Source: Clostridia bacterium (GTDB lineage: Bacteria > Bacillota > Clostridia > Oscillospirales > CAG-272). From it: 36,283 bases of DNA. The stretch is from assembly GCA_017482465.1 (NCBI GenBank), contig JAFUMW010000101.1, forward strand, positions 1-36,283, given 5' to 3'. Below are positions 1 through 6,369 of the stretch, one piece after another. The position numbers were made by a program, and so were the translations under genes. The notes beneath the pieces were generated by a model that saw only the letters and a program-made list of their open reading frames with translations, was not told the origin of the DNA and searched no databases. The first letter of the stretch is position 1. Every line of letters starts with the position of its first letter.

Positions 1-18
1 CTGCGTTTCTAATACTAT

Positions 19-47
19 ATTATATAATGTAAAGAGCAAATTGTCAA
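19..47 (-). promoter_or_regulatory. Consensus sigma-A promoter reading out of the window to the left
   Basis: On the minus strand, TTGACA (42-47) is followed after exactly 17 bp by TATAAT (19-24). Both hexamers match consensus. The -35 overlaps the TGA stop of the hydrolase gene, so it would serve a minus-strand gene beyond the left edge. Confidence 0.7.
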
Positions 48-691
48 GCATTCTTTTGATCTGCGGACAGAAAGTCAAAATATGCTTTGAGTTTTTCTTT
101 TATGTATTCGGCAAGCGTAAGATACCCCTCGGACGTAAAGTGAACGCCGTCGGAAGTAAGCAAAGCCTGATTTTTCTCCGACTCGCCGTATATGTCGATA
201 TATCCAAAACCGTATTTTTCAGAGCAGCTTTGGCGCACTGCGTTTCTCGCGGTCACGATCTTTGTGTGGCTCGCGTTGCGCCGCCAGGTTGCCGAGAGAG
301 TAACTACAGGTACACAAGGAAACTCCTTTTTTAAGAGCACACATAAATTTTGGTAATGCTTTTCAAATTCGCTTTCGTTATCAAGGTGATAGCCGTGCCC
401 GCCCAAAGCGAATATGATTGCGTCGAGCCTGAGCATCTGCTTTGCAAACAGTGTGATCGATGCTCCGAGATAGGGATTGTCGACGCCTTTCGAGGTGCCG
501 TATCCGTCGATGATATATTTACCATCCGAGATATCGTTAAGACAGCTTCTGACACCGCAGGAGATCGAGTCACCGAGGTAAAGTATGCGGGGCGTGTCGC
601 GATCATCGTTATTGTGCCACCATGTGTTGTCCCATTCGTATTTTTCGAGAAGAGATGTTCTTCCGATTTCGGGTATTGTAAAATTTTCCAT
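44..691 (-). CDS. SGNH/GDSL-type hydrolase (esterase/lipase family)
   Basis: Predicted hydrolase of the SGNH fold, 215 residues. The block I nucleophile motif GDSIS places Ser42 in a hydrophobic RILYLGDS context. A GGHG motif lies mid-protein. The C-terminal SDGVHFT motif supplies Asp181 and His184 of the catalytic triad. There is no signal peptide, so it is probably cytoplasmic. The family deacylates sugars, lipids or other esters; the substrate cannot be told from sequence. The start at 691 is preceded on the minus strand by AGGAG at good spacing. It lies 68 bp downstream of the PHP gene on the same strand and may share its transcript. A consensus promoter overlaps its stop codon. Confidence 0.85.
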   Translation of the reverse strand: MENFTIPEIGRTSLLEKYEWDNTWWHNNDDRDTPRILYLGDSISCGVRSCLNDISDGKYIIDGYGTSKGVDNPYLGASITLFAKQMLRLDAIIFALGGHGYHLDNESEFEKHYQNLCVLLKKEFPCVPVVTLSATWRRNASHTKIVTARNAVRQSCSEKYGFGYIDIYGESEKNQALLTSDGVHFTSEGYLTLAEYIKEKLKAYFDFLSADQKNA

Positions 692-759
692 TAGTCTGCT
701 CCTGAAACAAAAATGTATCTATGATCGTTCGGGAAAATGTGCGTTTATAAGCCGATGTT

Positions 760-1428
760 TTATACGCATAACTCATAATCGCCGCTTTTTAAGATGTTTG
801 CAAGCTCTTGCTCGGTGCGTATGCGTTGCTTTGATACTATTGCTGTTCTGCCGCCCGATGCCGCCGAATGCCCGTCAGAGCCGACGGTACATCTGAGTGA
901 AAGCTTTTCTGCAAGCTCACGGGCTTTTTCGTTATCCTCGGGCGTGTTGCTTGCGTTGAACACTTCTATTCCGTCAAGAAGTGCAAGCTCATCAAGCGGT
1001 CCGGGAGCAGTTATGTATTGGCGGTTACGGTAAGGATGTGCCTGAAAAACAAGTCCTCCGAGCTTGTGTACAAGCTCAACGTATTCACTTACGGTCGCGT
1101 GCTTAAGCTTTTCATTGTACAAAAAATCGGGCGTTATACCGTATATAAGTATCTCCTTGCCGCTGCCCACATTTTCTTCTATGCCGAACAAAAGGTCAAA
1201 GTCGTATTTTTTTGAGTACGCTTTGCCGCGCTCATAGTCCTCGCGGTAGGCGTCGCAAAACTCGTTCCACGGAAGAGCGCGGTCGATACGGGTGTCGCCG
1301 TTGTAGAAATGGTTGGTTATCACCATGCCGGAATAGCCCTTATCGCGCAAGGCTTCCATGTGTTCTTCTATGTCAGCACCTCCGCCGCTGCACGGCTTTG
1401 AGTGTATATGCATCTCATATTTGTACAT
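760..1428 (-). CDS. PHP-domain metal-dependent phosphoesterase
   Basis: Predicted phosphoesterase of the PHP superfamily (histidinol-phosphatase or polymerase-associated type), 222 residues. Metal-binding motifs appear in the family's order: MHIHSK at residues 6-11, ITNHFY near 40, the acidic GIEENV, FQAHPYR, and GSDGH near the C-terminus. The open frame extends six codons further upstream, but a strong GGAGGAG ends six bases before the ATG at 1428, so I take that start. A promoter lies at 1461-1489 on the same strand. It is the first gene of a likely two-gene unit with the hydrolase downstream. The substrate is unknown; stand-alone PHP proteins of this size include phosphatases and nucleases. 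Confidence 0.85.
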   Translation of the reverse strand: MYKYEMHIHSKPCSGGGADIEEHMEALRDKGYSGMVITNHFYNGDTRIDRALPWNEFCDAYREDYERGKAYSKKYDFDLLFGIEENVGSGKEILIYGITPDFLYNEKLKHATVSEYVELVHKLGGLVFQAHPYRNRQYITAPGPLDELALLDGIEVFNASNTPEDNEKARELAEKLSLRCTVGSDGHSAASGGRTAIVSKQRIRTEQELANILKSGDYELCV

Positions 1429-1460
1429 TTTTTCTCCTCCGAGCATTTCTTATATGTGTA

Positions 1461-1489
1461 AGTATAGCACAATTTTCTCTTGATTTCAA
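1461..1489 (-). promoter_or_regulatory. Sigma-A promoter for the PHP gene
   Basis: On the minus strand TTGAAA (1484-1489), a 17-bp spacer, then TATACT (1461-1466). It reads toward the PHP gene starting at 1428. Confidence 0.65.
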
Positions 1490-1523
1490 TATAATATCCG
1501 ATTATAAAATATTTTTATGGCAG

Positions 1524-1552
1524 TTGACTTTGTTGCATGAGTGTGATAGAAT
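1524..1552 (+). promoter_or_regulatory. Sigma-A promoter for the sugar isomerase-like gene
   Basis: TTGACT (1524-1529), a 17-bp spacer, then TAGAAT (1547-1552), 24 bp before the start codon. It is divergent from the PHP promoter, and the two -35 elements are about 35 bp apart. Confidence 0.65.
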
Positions 1553-1575
1553 TATAAAAAACGTGGAGGCTTAAC

Positions 1576-2430
1576 ATGGATCTTTCAATAAATCTTAGTT
1601 ATTTTATAAAGGGATATACAGGCGGAGGCAGACCGGGATGGGTGAAGGAAAAGCCGGACAGAACGCTTGAAGAAGCCTTGAGCCTTGTGAAGGAGCTTGG
1701 ATATACAAAAATAGATTACAACGGCAACGGCGCAGGCGGACGTGACGGTGACGAGATAAAAAGCGTGATCGATAGCTTCGGTATAAAGGTAAACCAGTCA
1801 CACGCTCCGGACAATTTCTGGGCACAAAAGCCAACTGAGGATTTTATTAACGAGCTTCTTGCCTCGATCTCACTGTGCCGCAAGCTCGGCTCGGAGATCT
1901 ATGTTGTACACGGAGATCAGATAGACAGAAAGAATATGGAGTATTCAGAGCAAGCGGTGCTTGAGTATAATTACAGGGTGTATTTTCCCGTAGTCGAATA
2001 TGCCGCAAGTCACGGCATGAAGGTCGCGTTTGAAAACACGATAGATATGCCGCCGCACAGGGTGTTCTGCTCGCACACCGAGGAGTTGCTCGCGCTTACA
2101 GAAAAATTCTCCGACTCGAAAAGCGTTGGTATATGCTGGGATTTCGGGCACGGGAACGTAATGTATGATCCGAACAGCATCGAAGAAATGATAAAGACAA
2201 AGGATCACCTTATATCTACACACGTACACGATAATTTCCACAGCAAGGACATGCACGGTCTGCCGTTTACGGGCAACCTTGATTGGACTAAAATGATGAA
2301 AGCTCTCAAGGATATCGGTTACAAGGGCGATTTTACATATGAATTTGTATATAATAATTATCCCGATGAGTTTTTTATGGATTTTATGAGGCTGGCGTAC
2401 AGGGCGGGAGAGTACCTGCTTTCTCTGTAA
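1576..2430 (+). CDS. Sugar phosphate isomerase/epimerase-like TIM-barrel protein
   Basis: Member of the xylose-isomerase-like/AP-endonuclease family 2 TIM barrels, 284 residues. Barrel-strand motifs are visible: an early KIDYNG, YVVHGDQ, the metal ligand region VAFENT, CWDFGHG, STHVHDN and a late TYEFVYN. These supply the Glu, Asp and His residues that hold a divalent metal in the family. The substrate is not determinable; relatives isomerise or epimerise keto-sugars and inositol derivatives. The start is supported by GGAGG seven bases upstream. It is a single-gene transcript with its own promoter and a strong terminator immediately after the stop. Confidence 0.85.
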   Translation: MDLSINLSYFIKGYTGGGRPGWVKEKPDRTLEEALSLVKELGYTKIDYNGNGAGGRDGDEIKSVIDSFGIKVNQSHAPDNFWAQKPTEDFINELLASISLCRKLGSEIYVVHGDQIDRKNMEYSEQAVLEYNYRVYFPVVEYAASHGMKVAFENTIDMPPHRVFCSHTEELLALTEKFSDSKSVGICWDFGHGNVMYDPNSIEEMIKTKDHLISTHVHDNFHSKDMHGLPFTGNLDWTKMMKALKDIGYKGDFTYEFVYNNYPDEFFMDFMRLAYRAGEYLLSL

Positions 2431-2436
2431 GGAACG

Positions 2437-2462
2437 AAAGGCGCTTTTCGAGCGCCTTTTTT
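2437..2462 (+). terminator. Intrinsic terminator after the isomerase gene
   Basis: A perfect 9-bp stem, AAAGGCGCT (2437-2445) with AGCGCCTTT (2451-2459), has a 5-base loop and runs into a T tract. It begins 7 bp after the stop codon. Confidence 0.9.
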
Positions 2463-2513
2463 GTCTTTTGATGGAAATTTTCCTATATTATAAAGAAAAT
2501 TCTTGCAAAAGTG

Positions 2514-2542
2514 TTGACAAGAGAAGAAAAATGTGTTATACT
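2514..2542 (+). promoter_or_regulatory. Strong sigma-A promoter of the rpmG-secE-nusG-rplKA operon
   Basis: TTGACA (2514-2519), a 17-bp spacer, then TATACT (2537-2542). Transcription would start near 2549, leaving a leader of about 145 nt before rpmG. Confidence 0.85.
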
Positions 2543-2548
2543 ATCTCT

Positions 2549-2692
2549 ACCTCTGTCGAGGGTTCTTTTTTTGCGCGCTGAAACGGATAAACGGTAACAC
2601 CCGAAGCGCACAAAAGTCCTTTTCAGAGGGAGGTAACATCACTGGGCAAAAGCGCACGCCGCTGCCTAAATTTATTTGGAGGTGCCGAAAAC
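2549..2692 (+). promoter_or_regulatory. Structured 5' leader upstream of rpmG
   Basis: A leader of about 145 nt without an ORF. A short CCTC/GAGG hairpin (2550-2561) is followed by a 7-T run. CCTCTG (2550-2555) can instead pair with CAGAGG (2624-2629). GCGCT (2575-2579) can pair with either copy of AGCGC (2605-2609 or 2651-2655). Direct repeats are GGTAACA (2593, 2632) and AAGCGCAC (2604, 2650). This arrangement of alternative pairings suggests a regulatory leader. I do not recognise it as a known family. Confidence 0.45.
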
Positions 2693-2842
2693 ATGAGAGT
2701 TAAGATCACTTTAGCGTGCAGTGAATGCAAACAGCGTAATTACGACACGAAGAAGAACAAGAAGAACGATCCTGACAGACTTGAAATGAACAAGTACTGC
2801 AGATTCTGCCGTAAACACACTCTGCACAAAGAAACTAAGTAA
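2693..2842 (+). CDS. rpmG: 50S ribosomal protein L33
   Basis: Ribosomal protein L33, 49 residues, a small basic protein of the large subunit. It has the zinc-binding type with two Cys pairs: Cys9/Cys12 in ACSEC and Cys37/Cys40 in YCRFC. The central [20 protein letters not shown] segment is typical of the family. The start follows GGAGG. It is the first gene of the operon, 17 bp before secE. The zinc-ribbon form implies translation during zinc sufficiency, since many Firmicutes keep a Cys-less paralogue; none is present here. Confidence 0.97.
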   Translation: MRVKITLACSECKQRNYDTKKNKKNDPDRLEMNKYCRFCRKHTLHKETK

Positions 2843-2859
2843 GGCGGGAGGAGAATAAA

Positions 2860-3090
2860 ATGGCTGAAACAAAAACAAACAAACCCGCAAAGACTCCGTT
2901 TAAGGAGAGAGTAGCCAAGTTTTTCCGTGAATACAAGAGCGAGATCAAGAAGATATCGTGGGCAAGCCGCGAGCAGACCCTTAATAACACATGGGCTGTA
3001 CTTGTAGCGTCTGTTGTAATTGCAGTCGTTATCGGAGTTATAGATCTCGGCGCGCAGAGCGGATTACAGTGGCTCGGTAATCTTATTTGA
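2860..3090 (+). CDS. secE: Preprotein translocase subunit SecE
   Basis: SecE, 76 residues, the single-spanning clamp subunit of the SecYEG channel in the cytoplasmic membrane. A short charged N-terminus leads to the amphipathic SecE signature around residues 20-42 (RVAKFFREYKSEIKKISW). One hydrophobic span follows at about 45-63 and then a short tail. The length is usual for Gram-positive SecE. GGGAGGAG lies at proper distance before the ATG. It sits between rpmG and nusG, the canonical position. Confidence 0.97.
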   Translation: MAETKTNKPAKTPFKERVAKFFREYKSEIKKISWASREQTLNNTWAVLVASVVIAVVIGVIDLGAQSGLQWLGNLI

Positions 3091-3130
3091 GCCAACAAGT
3101 TAGCGGATATATGATGAAAAAGGTGAGATA

Positions 3131-3685
3131 ATGGCATTTATTGATGAATTTTACGATCACAGCGGCGAAGCGAAATGGTACGTCGCACACACATATTCCG
3201 GCTACGAGAACAAGGTTAAGACTAATCTTGAAAAGATCGTGGAAAATCGCGGTATCAGCGATAAGATCGTTGACGTTAAGGTTCCGGTCGAGGTTGTGAC
3301 CGAGATCGACAACGGCAAGGAAAAGCAGGTCGAAAACAAGATTTTCCCGAGCTATGTGCTGGTAAAAATGATTATGACGGACGAAACATGGCATGTCGTA
3401 AGAAATATCAGCGGTGTTACCGGATTTGTAGGACCCGGCTCCAAGCCGATCCCGCTTACCGATGAAGAGGTTGCCGCTCTCGGTGTTGAAGAAAACACGC
3501 CGAAGATAGCAGTAAACTTCAAGGTAGGAGACGCGGTGGTTATTATCGACGGACCGCTTGAGGGAAGTCAAGGCATACTTCAGGAGATATCTCCCGATCT
3601 TGATAAGGTAACGGTTCTTGCAAATATGTTCGGACGCGAAACTCCGTTCGAGCTTGACACAAAGAGTATTAAACTCGCAGAATAA
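3131..3685 (+). CDS. nusG: Transcription termination/antitermination factor NusG
   Basis: NusG, 184 residues, binds RNA polymerase and influences pausing, Rho termination and transcription-translation coupling. The NGN domain begins with KWYVAHTYSGYENKV (about residues 15-30) and contains the FPSYVLVKM segment. The VRNISGVTGFVG motif is near 95-107. The C-terminal KOW domain has the GDAVVIIDGPLEG signature near 135-150. The length is typical. The start is supported by AGGTGAG upstream. It precedes rplK as in most bacteria, with a 111-bp gap that holds a probable L1-binding RNA hairpin. Confidence 0.97.
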   Translation: MAFIDEFYDHSGEAKWYVAHTYSGYENKVKTNLEKIVENRGISDKIVDVKVPVEVVTEIDNGKEKQVENKIFPSYVLVKMIMTDETWHVVRNISGVTGFVGPGSKPIPLTDEEVAALGVEENTPKIAVNFKVGDAVVIIDGPLEGSQGILQEISPDLDKVTVLANMFGRETPFELDTKSIKLAE

Positions 3686-3734
3686 GGCGAAAAGCTTTAT
3701 TCATACTACTTTCCGCCTGTAAGACAGGCACAAG

Positions 3735-3780
3735 GTGGGAGGGAGTAAAATTTTTTGAGTGCTCCCGATTAAATTACCAC
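3735..3780 (+). promoter_or_regulatory. Candidate L1-binding autoregulatory RNA site before rplK
   Basis: The RNA can form an outer helix GTGG (3735-3738) with CCAC (3777-3780). A lopsided internal loop follows, GA on the left and GATTAAATTA on the right. The inner helix is GGGAG (3741-3745) with CTCCC (3762-3766), closing a 16-nt loop. The GTGG-GA-GGGAG...CTCCC-GAT layout resembles the L1 site of 23S rRNA and the L11-operon mRNA target known from enterobacteria. It lies immediately before the rplK Shine-Dalgarno, which suits translational feedback by L1. Family assignment is from memory of the motif. Confidence 0.6.
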
Positions 3781-3796
3781 ATGGAGGTATATTAAC

Positions 3797-4222
3797 ATGG
3801 CAAAGAAAATTATGGGCTATATCAAGCTTCAGCTGCCCGCAGGTAAGGCAACACCCGCTCCCCCGGTAGGTCCGGCACTTGGTGCGTACGGTGTAGCTAT
3901 CCCGAACTTCACAAAGGAATTCAACGAAAGAACAAAGAACGACATGGGTCTTATCATTCCTGTAGTTATCACAGTATATGCAGACCGTTCGTTCACATTC
4001 ATCACAAAGACTCCTCCGGCACCCGTTCTTATCAAGAAGGCGTGCGGAATCGAGACTGCATCCGCAACACCTAACAAGACTAAGGTTGCAAAGATCACCC
4101 GCGAACAGTTAAAGCAGATCGCAACAACAAAGATGGCTGACCTCAATGCAGGAAGCATTGACACGGCTATCAGCATGATCGCCGGCACAGCTCGCAGCAT
4201 GGGTGTCGAAGTCGTAGACTAA
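3797..4222 (+). CDS. rplK: 50S ribosomal protein L11
   Basis: Ribosomal protein L11, 141 residues, builds the GTPase-associated centre of the large subunit and binds the thiostrepton loop of 23S rRNA. The N-terminal domain carries the proline-rich [16 protein letters not shown] signature (about residues 15-30). The C-terminal RNA-binding domain includes [16 protein letters not shown] and the closing GTARSMGV motif. The length is standard. Codon use is strongly biased, as in other highly expressed genes here. A GGAGG lies upstream of the ATG. It is followed 17 bp later by rplA and probably shares feedback control through the hairpin at 3735-3780. Confidence 0.98.
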   Translation: MAKKIMGYIKLQLPAGKATPAPPVGPALGAYGVAIPNFTKEFNERTKNDMGLIIPVVITVYADRSFTFITKTPPAPVLIKKACGIETASATPNKTKVAKITREQLKQIATTKMADLNAGSIDTAISMIAGTARSMGVEVVD

Positions 4223-4239
4223 GAGAGGAGTAGAGAACA

Positions 4240-4926
4240 ATGGGAAAGAAATATCAGGACAGCGTTAAGCTTTTAGAAAAGACAAAGCTTTATGATCCGG
4301 CAGAAGCTCTTGCTCTTGTTTGCCAGACTTCAAAAGCAAAGTTTGATGAAACTATCGAAATCCACGTAAGACTCGGTGTTGACTCTCGTCATGCTGACCA
4401 GCAGGTCAGAGGTGCCGTAGTACTTCCTAACGGTACAGGTAAGACTGTAAGAACGCTCGTATTCGCTAAGGGCGATTTTGCAAAGGCTGCTGAAGAAGCA
4501 GGCGCAGACTACGTTGGTGCTGAAGATTATGTACAGAAGATCCAGACCGAAAACTGGTTTGACTTCGACCTTATCATTGCTACACCCGACATGATGGGTG
4601 TTATCGGCCGTCTCGGTAAGGTTCTCGGTCCTAAGGGACTTATGCCTAACCCCAAGGCAGGTACGGTTACAACAGACGTTGCTAAGGCTGTTACAGAAGC
4701 TAAGGCAGGTAAGATCGAGTACCGTCTCGACAAGACCAACATCATCCACTGCCCCATCGGTAAGGCATCCTTCGGTGCAGAAAAGCTTTCTGAAAACTTC
4801 AACGCACTTGTTGGAGCTATCATCAAGGCTAAGCCTGCTGCTGCTAAGGGTCAGTACATTAAGAGCTGTGTAATCGCATCTACAATGGGCCCCGGCATCA
4901 AGATCAACTACGCTAAGCTTGGCTGA
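4240..4926 (+). CDS. rplA: 50S ribosomal protein L1
   Basis: Ribosomal protein L1, 228 residues, forms the mobile L1 stalk by the E site and, in bacteria studied, represses its own operon. The family signature [20 protein letters not shown] is near residues 128-147, and the conserved [17 protein letters not shown] follows. The length is usual. The start follows GAGAGGAG. Codon use is strongly biased. It is the last gene of this operon: a terminator begins 10 bp after the stop, and rplJ-rplL, which commonly follow rplA, are not present in the window. Confidence 0.98.
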   Translation: MGKKYQDSVKLLEKTKLYDPAEALALVCQTSKAKFDETIEIHVRLGVDSRHADQQVRGAVVLPNGTGKTVRTLVFAKGDFAKAAEEAGADYVGAEDYVQKIQTENWFDFDLIIATPDMMGVIGRLGKVLGPKGLMPNPKAGTVTTDVAKAVTEAKAGKIEYRLDKTNIIHCPIGKASFGAEKLSENFNALVGAIIKAKPAAAKGQYIKSCVIASTMGPGIKINYAKLG

Positions 4927-4936
4927 TCAAGCTGAC

Positions 4937-4964
4937 AAAAAGCACCCGATGAGGGTGCTTTTTT
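4937..4964 (+). terminator. Intrinsic terminator after rplA
   Basis: The stem AAAAAGCACCC (4937-4947) pairs with GGGTGCTTTTT (4953-4963) across the 5-base loop GATGA and ends in a T tract. Confidence 0.92.
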
Positions 4965-5061
4965 ATTTCATAAACCTAACTGATGTTTGGGCAAAATAAA
5001 TGTAACAAATATTATTTTAGAGTCAAAGATGCTTCTTCCGTAAATTGGCGGCAAAAAACTC

Positions 5062-5090
5062 TTGACAAATTGCTTTAGATTGCATATAAT
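5062..5090 (+). promoter_or_regulatory. Consensus sigma-A promoter of the peroxidase operon
   Basis: TTGACA (5062-5067), a 17-bp spacer, then TATAAT (5085-5090). Both hexamers are perfect consensus, which fits a promoter held down by a repressor. ATTGC occurs three times in and after it (5069, 5079, 5094). Confidence 0.85.
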
Positions 5091-5093
5091 TTA

Positions 5094-5105
5094 ATTGCGC
5101 GCAAT
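5094..5105 (+). promoter_or_regulatory. Perfect palindrome at the transcription start: probable MarR/OhrR-type operator
   Basis: ATTGCGCGCAAT is a perfect 12-bp palindrome starting 4 bp after the -10 box, so it covers the start site. Dimeric MarR-family repressors bind short palindromes in such positions, and an OhrR-type regulator is encoded in the same operon (6370-6810). The assignment of this site to that protein is inference. Confidence 0.6.
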
Positions 5106-5131
5106 CAAAAAACAAATACGGAGGTATTGAA

Positions 5132-5674
5132 ATGAGCATTTATGATTTCAAGGTAAAAGCGCAGGACGGAAGTGAAACGGCAATGTCCGATTACAAGGGA
5201 AAGGTCCTTCTTATCGTGAACAGCGCGACAGGATGCGGATTTACCCCGCAGTATGATGAGCTTCAGGACATTTACGAGGAATTTTCAGACAAGGGTCTTG
5301 AAATACTTGATTTCCCCTGCAACCAGTTCGGCGGGCAAGCACCCGGCAGTGACGAGGAGATCCACACATTCTGTAACGATCGCTACGGCATTACATTCCC
5401 TCAGTTTGCAAAAATCGATGTGAACGGCGAGAATGCGATCCCGCTTTACAAATGGCTTGTTGAAAACACTTCATTTGAAGGTTTCGACAAAAATCCGATG
5501 GGACTTATGATGTCGCAGGTACTCAAGAAGATCGACAAGGATTACAAAAACAGCAGTACGATCAAGTGGAATTTCACAAAATTCCTTATCGGCAGAGACG
5601 GCAATATTATCGCACGCTTTGAGCCTACGGCAGTTATGAAGAAAGTAAAGGAAAAGATCGAGGGAGCGCTGTAA
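5132..5674 (+). CDS. gpx: Glutathione peroxidase family protein (Cys type, probably thioredoxin-dependent)
   Basis: Peroxidase of the GPx family, 180 residues, reducing hydrogen and organic hydroperoxides in the cytoplasm. The peroxidatic residue is Cys35 in NSATGCGFTPQY, with no selenocysteine. The FPCNQFGGQ motif (61-69) provides the conserved Gln, and the KWNFTKFL motif provides the Trp-Asn pair. Cys81 in EEIHTFC sits where the resolving Cys of thioredoxin-dependent members lies, so thioredoxin rather than glutathione is the likely reductant; that is inference from family knowledge. GGAGG precedes the start. It is the first gene of a five-gene operon, its stop overlapping the next start by one base. 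Confidence 0.93.
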   Translation: MSIYDFKVKAQDGSETAMSDYKGKVLLIVNSATGCGFTPQYDELQDIYEEFSDKGLEILDFPCNQFGGQAPGSDEEIHTFCNDRYGITFPQFAKIDVNGENAIPLYKWLVENTSFEGFDKNPMGLMMSQVLKKIDKDYKNSSTIKWNFTKFLIGRDGNIIARFEPTAVMKKVKEKIEGAL

Positions 5675-5934
5675 TGAGATACGAGTTCAAAACTCAAAAC
5701 ACGTGTGCACAGCTTATATGTTTTGATATCAACGGTGATGTGATCACTAATATCGAGTTTATGGGCGGATGCAACGGTAATCTTAAAGCTATCGCAAAGC
5801 TGCTTGAGGGAAGTACTGTCGACGAGATCGAGAAAAAGCTGCTTGGAAACACTTGCGGCAGACGCCCTACATCGTGTACCGATCAGTTGGCGATAGCGGT
5901 CAGAAAAGCATACAATGAAACAAAAACAGCTTGA
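5674..5934 (+). CDS. TSCPD-domain protein (TIGR03905-like), four-Cys type
   Basis: Small protein of 86 residues matching the stand-alone TSCPD family. The TSCTDQLA motif near the C-terminus corresponds to the domain name. Cysteines lie at 11, 16, 33, 61 and 68, in TCAQLIC, GGCNGN, NTCGRRP and TSC, which suggests metal binding or redox chemistry. TSCPD domains also occur at the end of B12-dependent ribonucleotide reductases and in some NrdJ-like proteins; the role of the free-standing form is not established. Its ATG overlaps the peroxidase stop by one base, implying translational coupling and a link to peroxide defence. Confidence 0.8.
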   Translation: MRYEFKTQNTCAQLICFDINGDVITNIEFMGGCNGNLKAIAKLLEGSTVDEIEKKLLGNTCGRRPTSCTDQLAIAVRKAYNETKTA

Positions 5935-5959
5935 CAAAGTTGCAAAGGATGATTATAAT
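5931..5959 (+). promoter_or_regulatory. Promoter-like match overlapping the start of the split-barrel gene
   Basis: TTGACA (5931-5936), a 17-bp spacer, then TATAAT (5954-5959). Both hexamers are perfect. The -35 includes the TGA stop of the previous gene, and the -10 shares two bases with the ATG at 5958. Transcription from it would begin inside that gene and could serve ohrR and the nitroreductase gene. Confidence 0.45.
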
Positions 5960-6350
5960 GACCAGAGTATATGATTTTTTAAAAAAGAGCGAGGTATACT
6001 ACCTTGCAACAACAGACGGCGATCAGCCCAGAGTGCGTCCGTTCGGTACGGTCGATCTTTATGAGGGCAAGCTTTACATCCAGACGGGAAAGATCAAAGC
6101 AGTTTCCGAGCAGATGAGAAAGAACCCCAAGATAGAGCTCTCGGCTATGTGTGAGGGTAAATGGATACGTGTAAGTGCTGAGGCAGTGCTTGATGAAAGC
6201 ATAGAGGCGCAGGAGCATATGCTTGCGGCATATCCATCGCTTCAAGCTATGTATAAGCCGGGTGATGGAAACACGGAGGTGTACTACCTCAAAAACGCGA
6301 CGGCGCAGATCTGCTCATTTGCCGAAGCACCTGTTACGATCACGTTCTGA
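5958..6350 (+). CDS. Pyridoxamine 5'-phosphate oxidase-like (FMN-binding split-barrel) protein
   Basis: Split beta-barrel flavoprotein-like protein, 130 residues. The opening VYDFLKKSEVYYLATTDGDQPRVRPFG is the standard start of this family. GKLYIQTGK and the KNPKIELSAM segment (about 55-65) are the next conserved strands, with a late EVYYLKNATAQICSF strand. Relatives bind FMN or F420 and act as small oxidoreductases or flavin reductases; the substrate is unknown. The frame is open from 5931, but AAAGG nine bases before 5958 favours this ATG. It sits inside the peroxide-response operon, so a redox role is plausible. A consensus promoter match overlaps its start codon. Confidence 0.85.
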   Translation: MTRVYDFLKKSEVYYLATTDGDQPRVRPFGTVDLYEGKLYIQTGKIKAVSEQMRKNPKIELSAMCEGKWIRVSAEAVLDESIEAQEHMLAAYPSLQAMYKPGDGNTEVYYLKNATAQICSFAEAPVTITF

Positions 6351-6369
6351 AAATAACACGGAGATGATT

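Noticed and set aside
2550-2577. CCTC-TGTC-GAGG hairpin plus T run as an intrinsic terminator
   Set aside because: The stem is only four base pairs and lies at the very start of the ribosomal operon transcript. It is kept only as part of the leader finding.
5132-5240. Selenocysteine form of GPx
   Set aside because: The active-site codon is TGC in frame (Cys35), not TGA.
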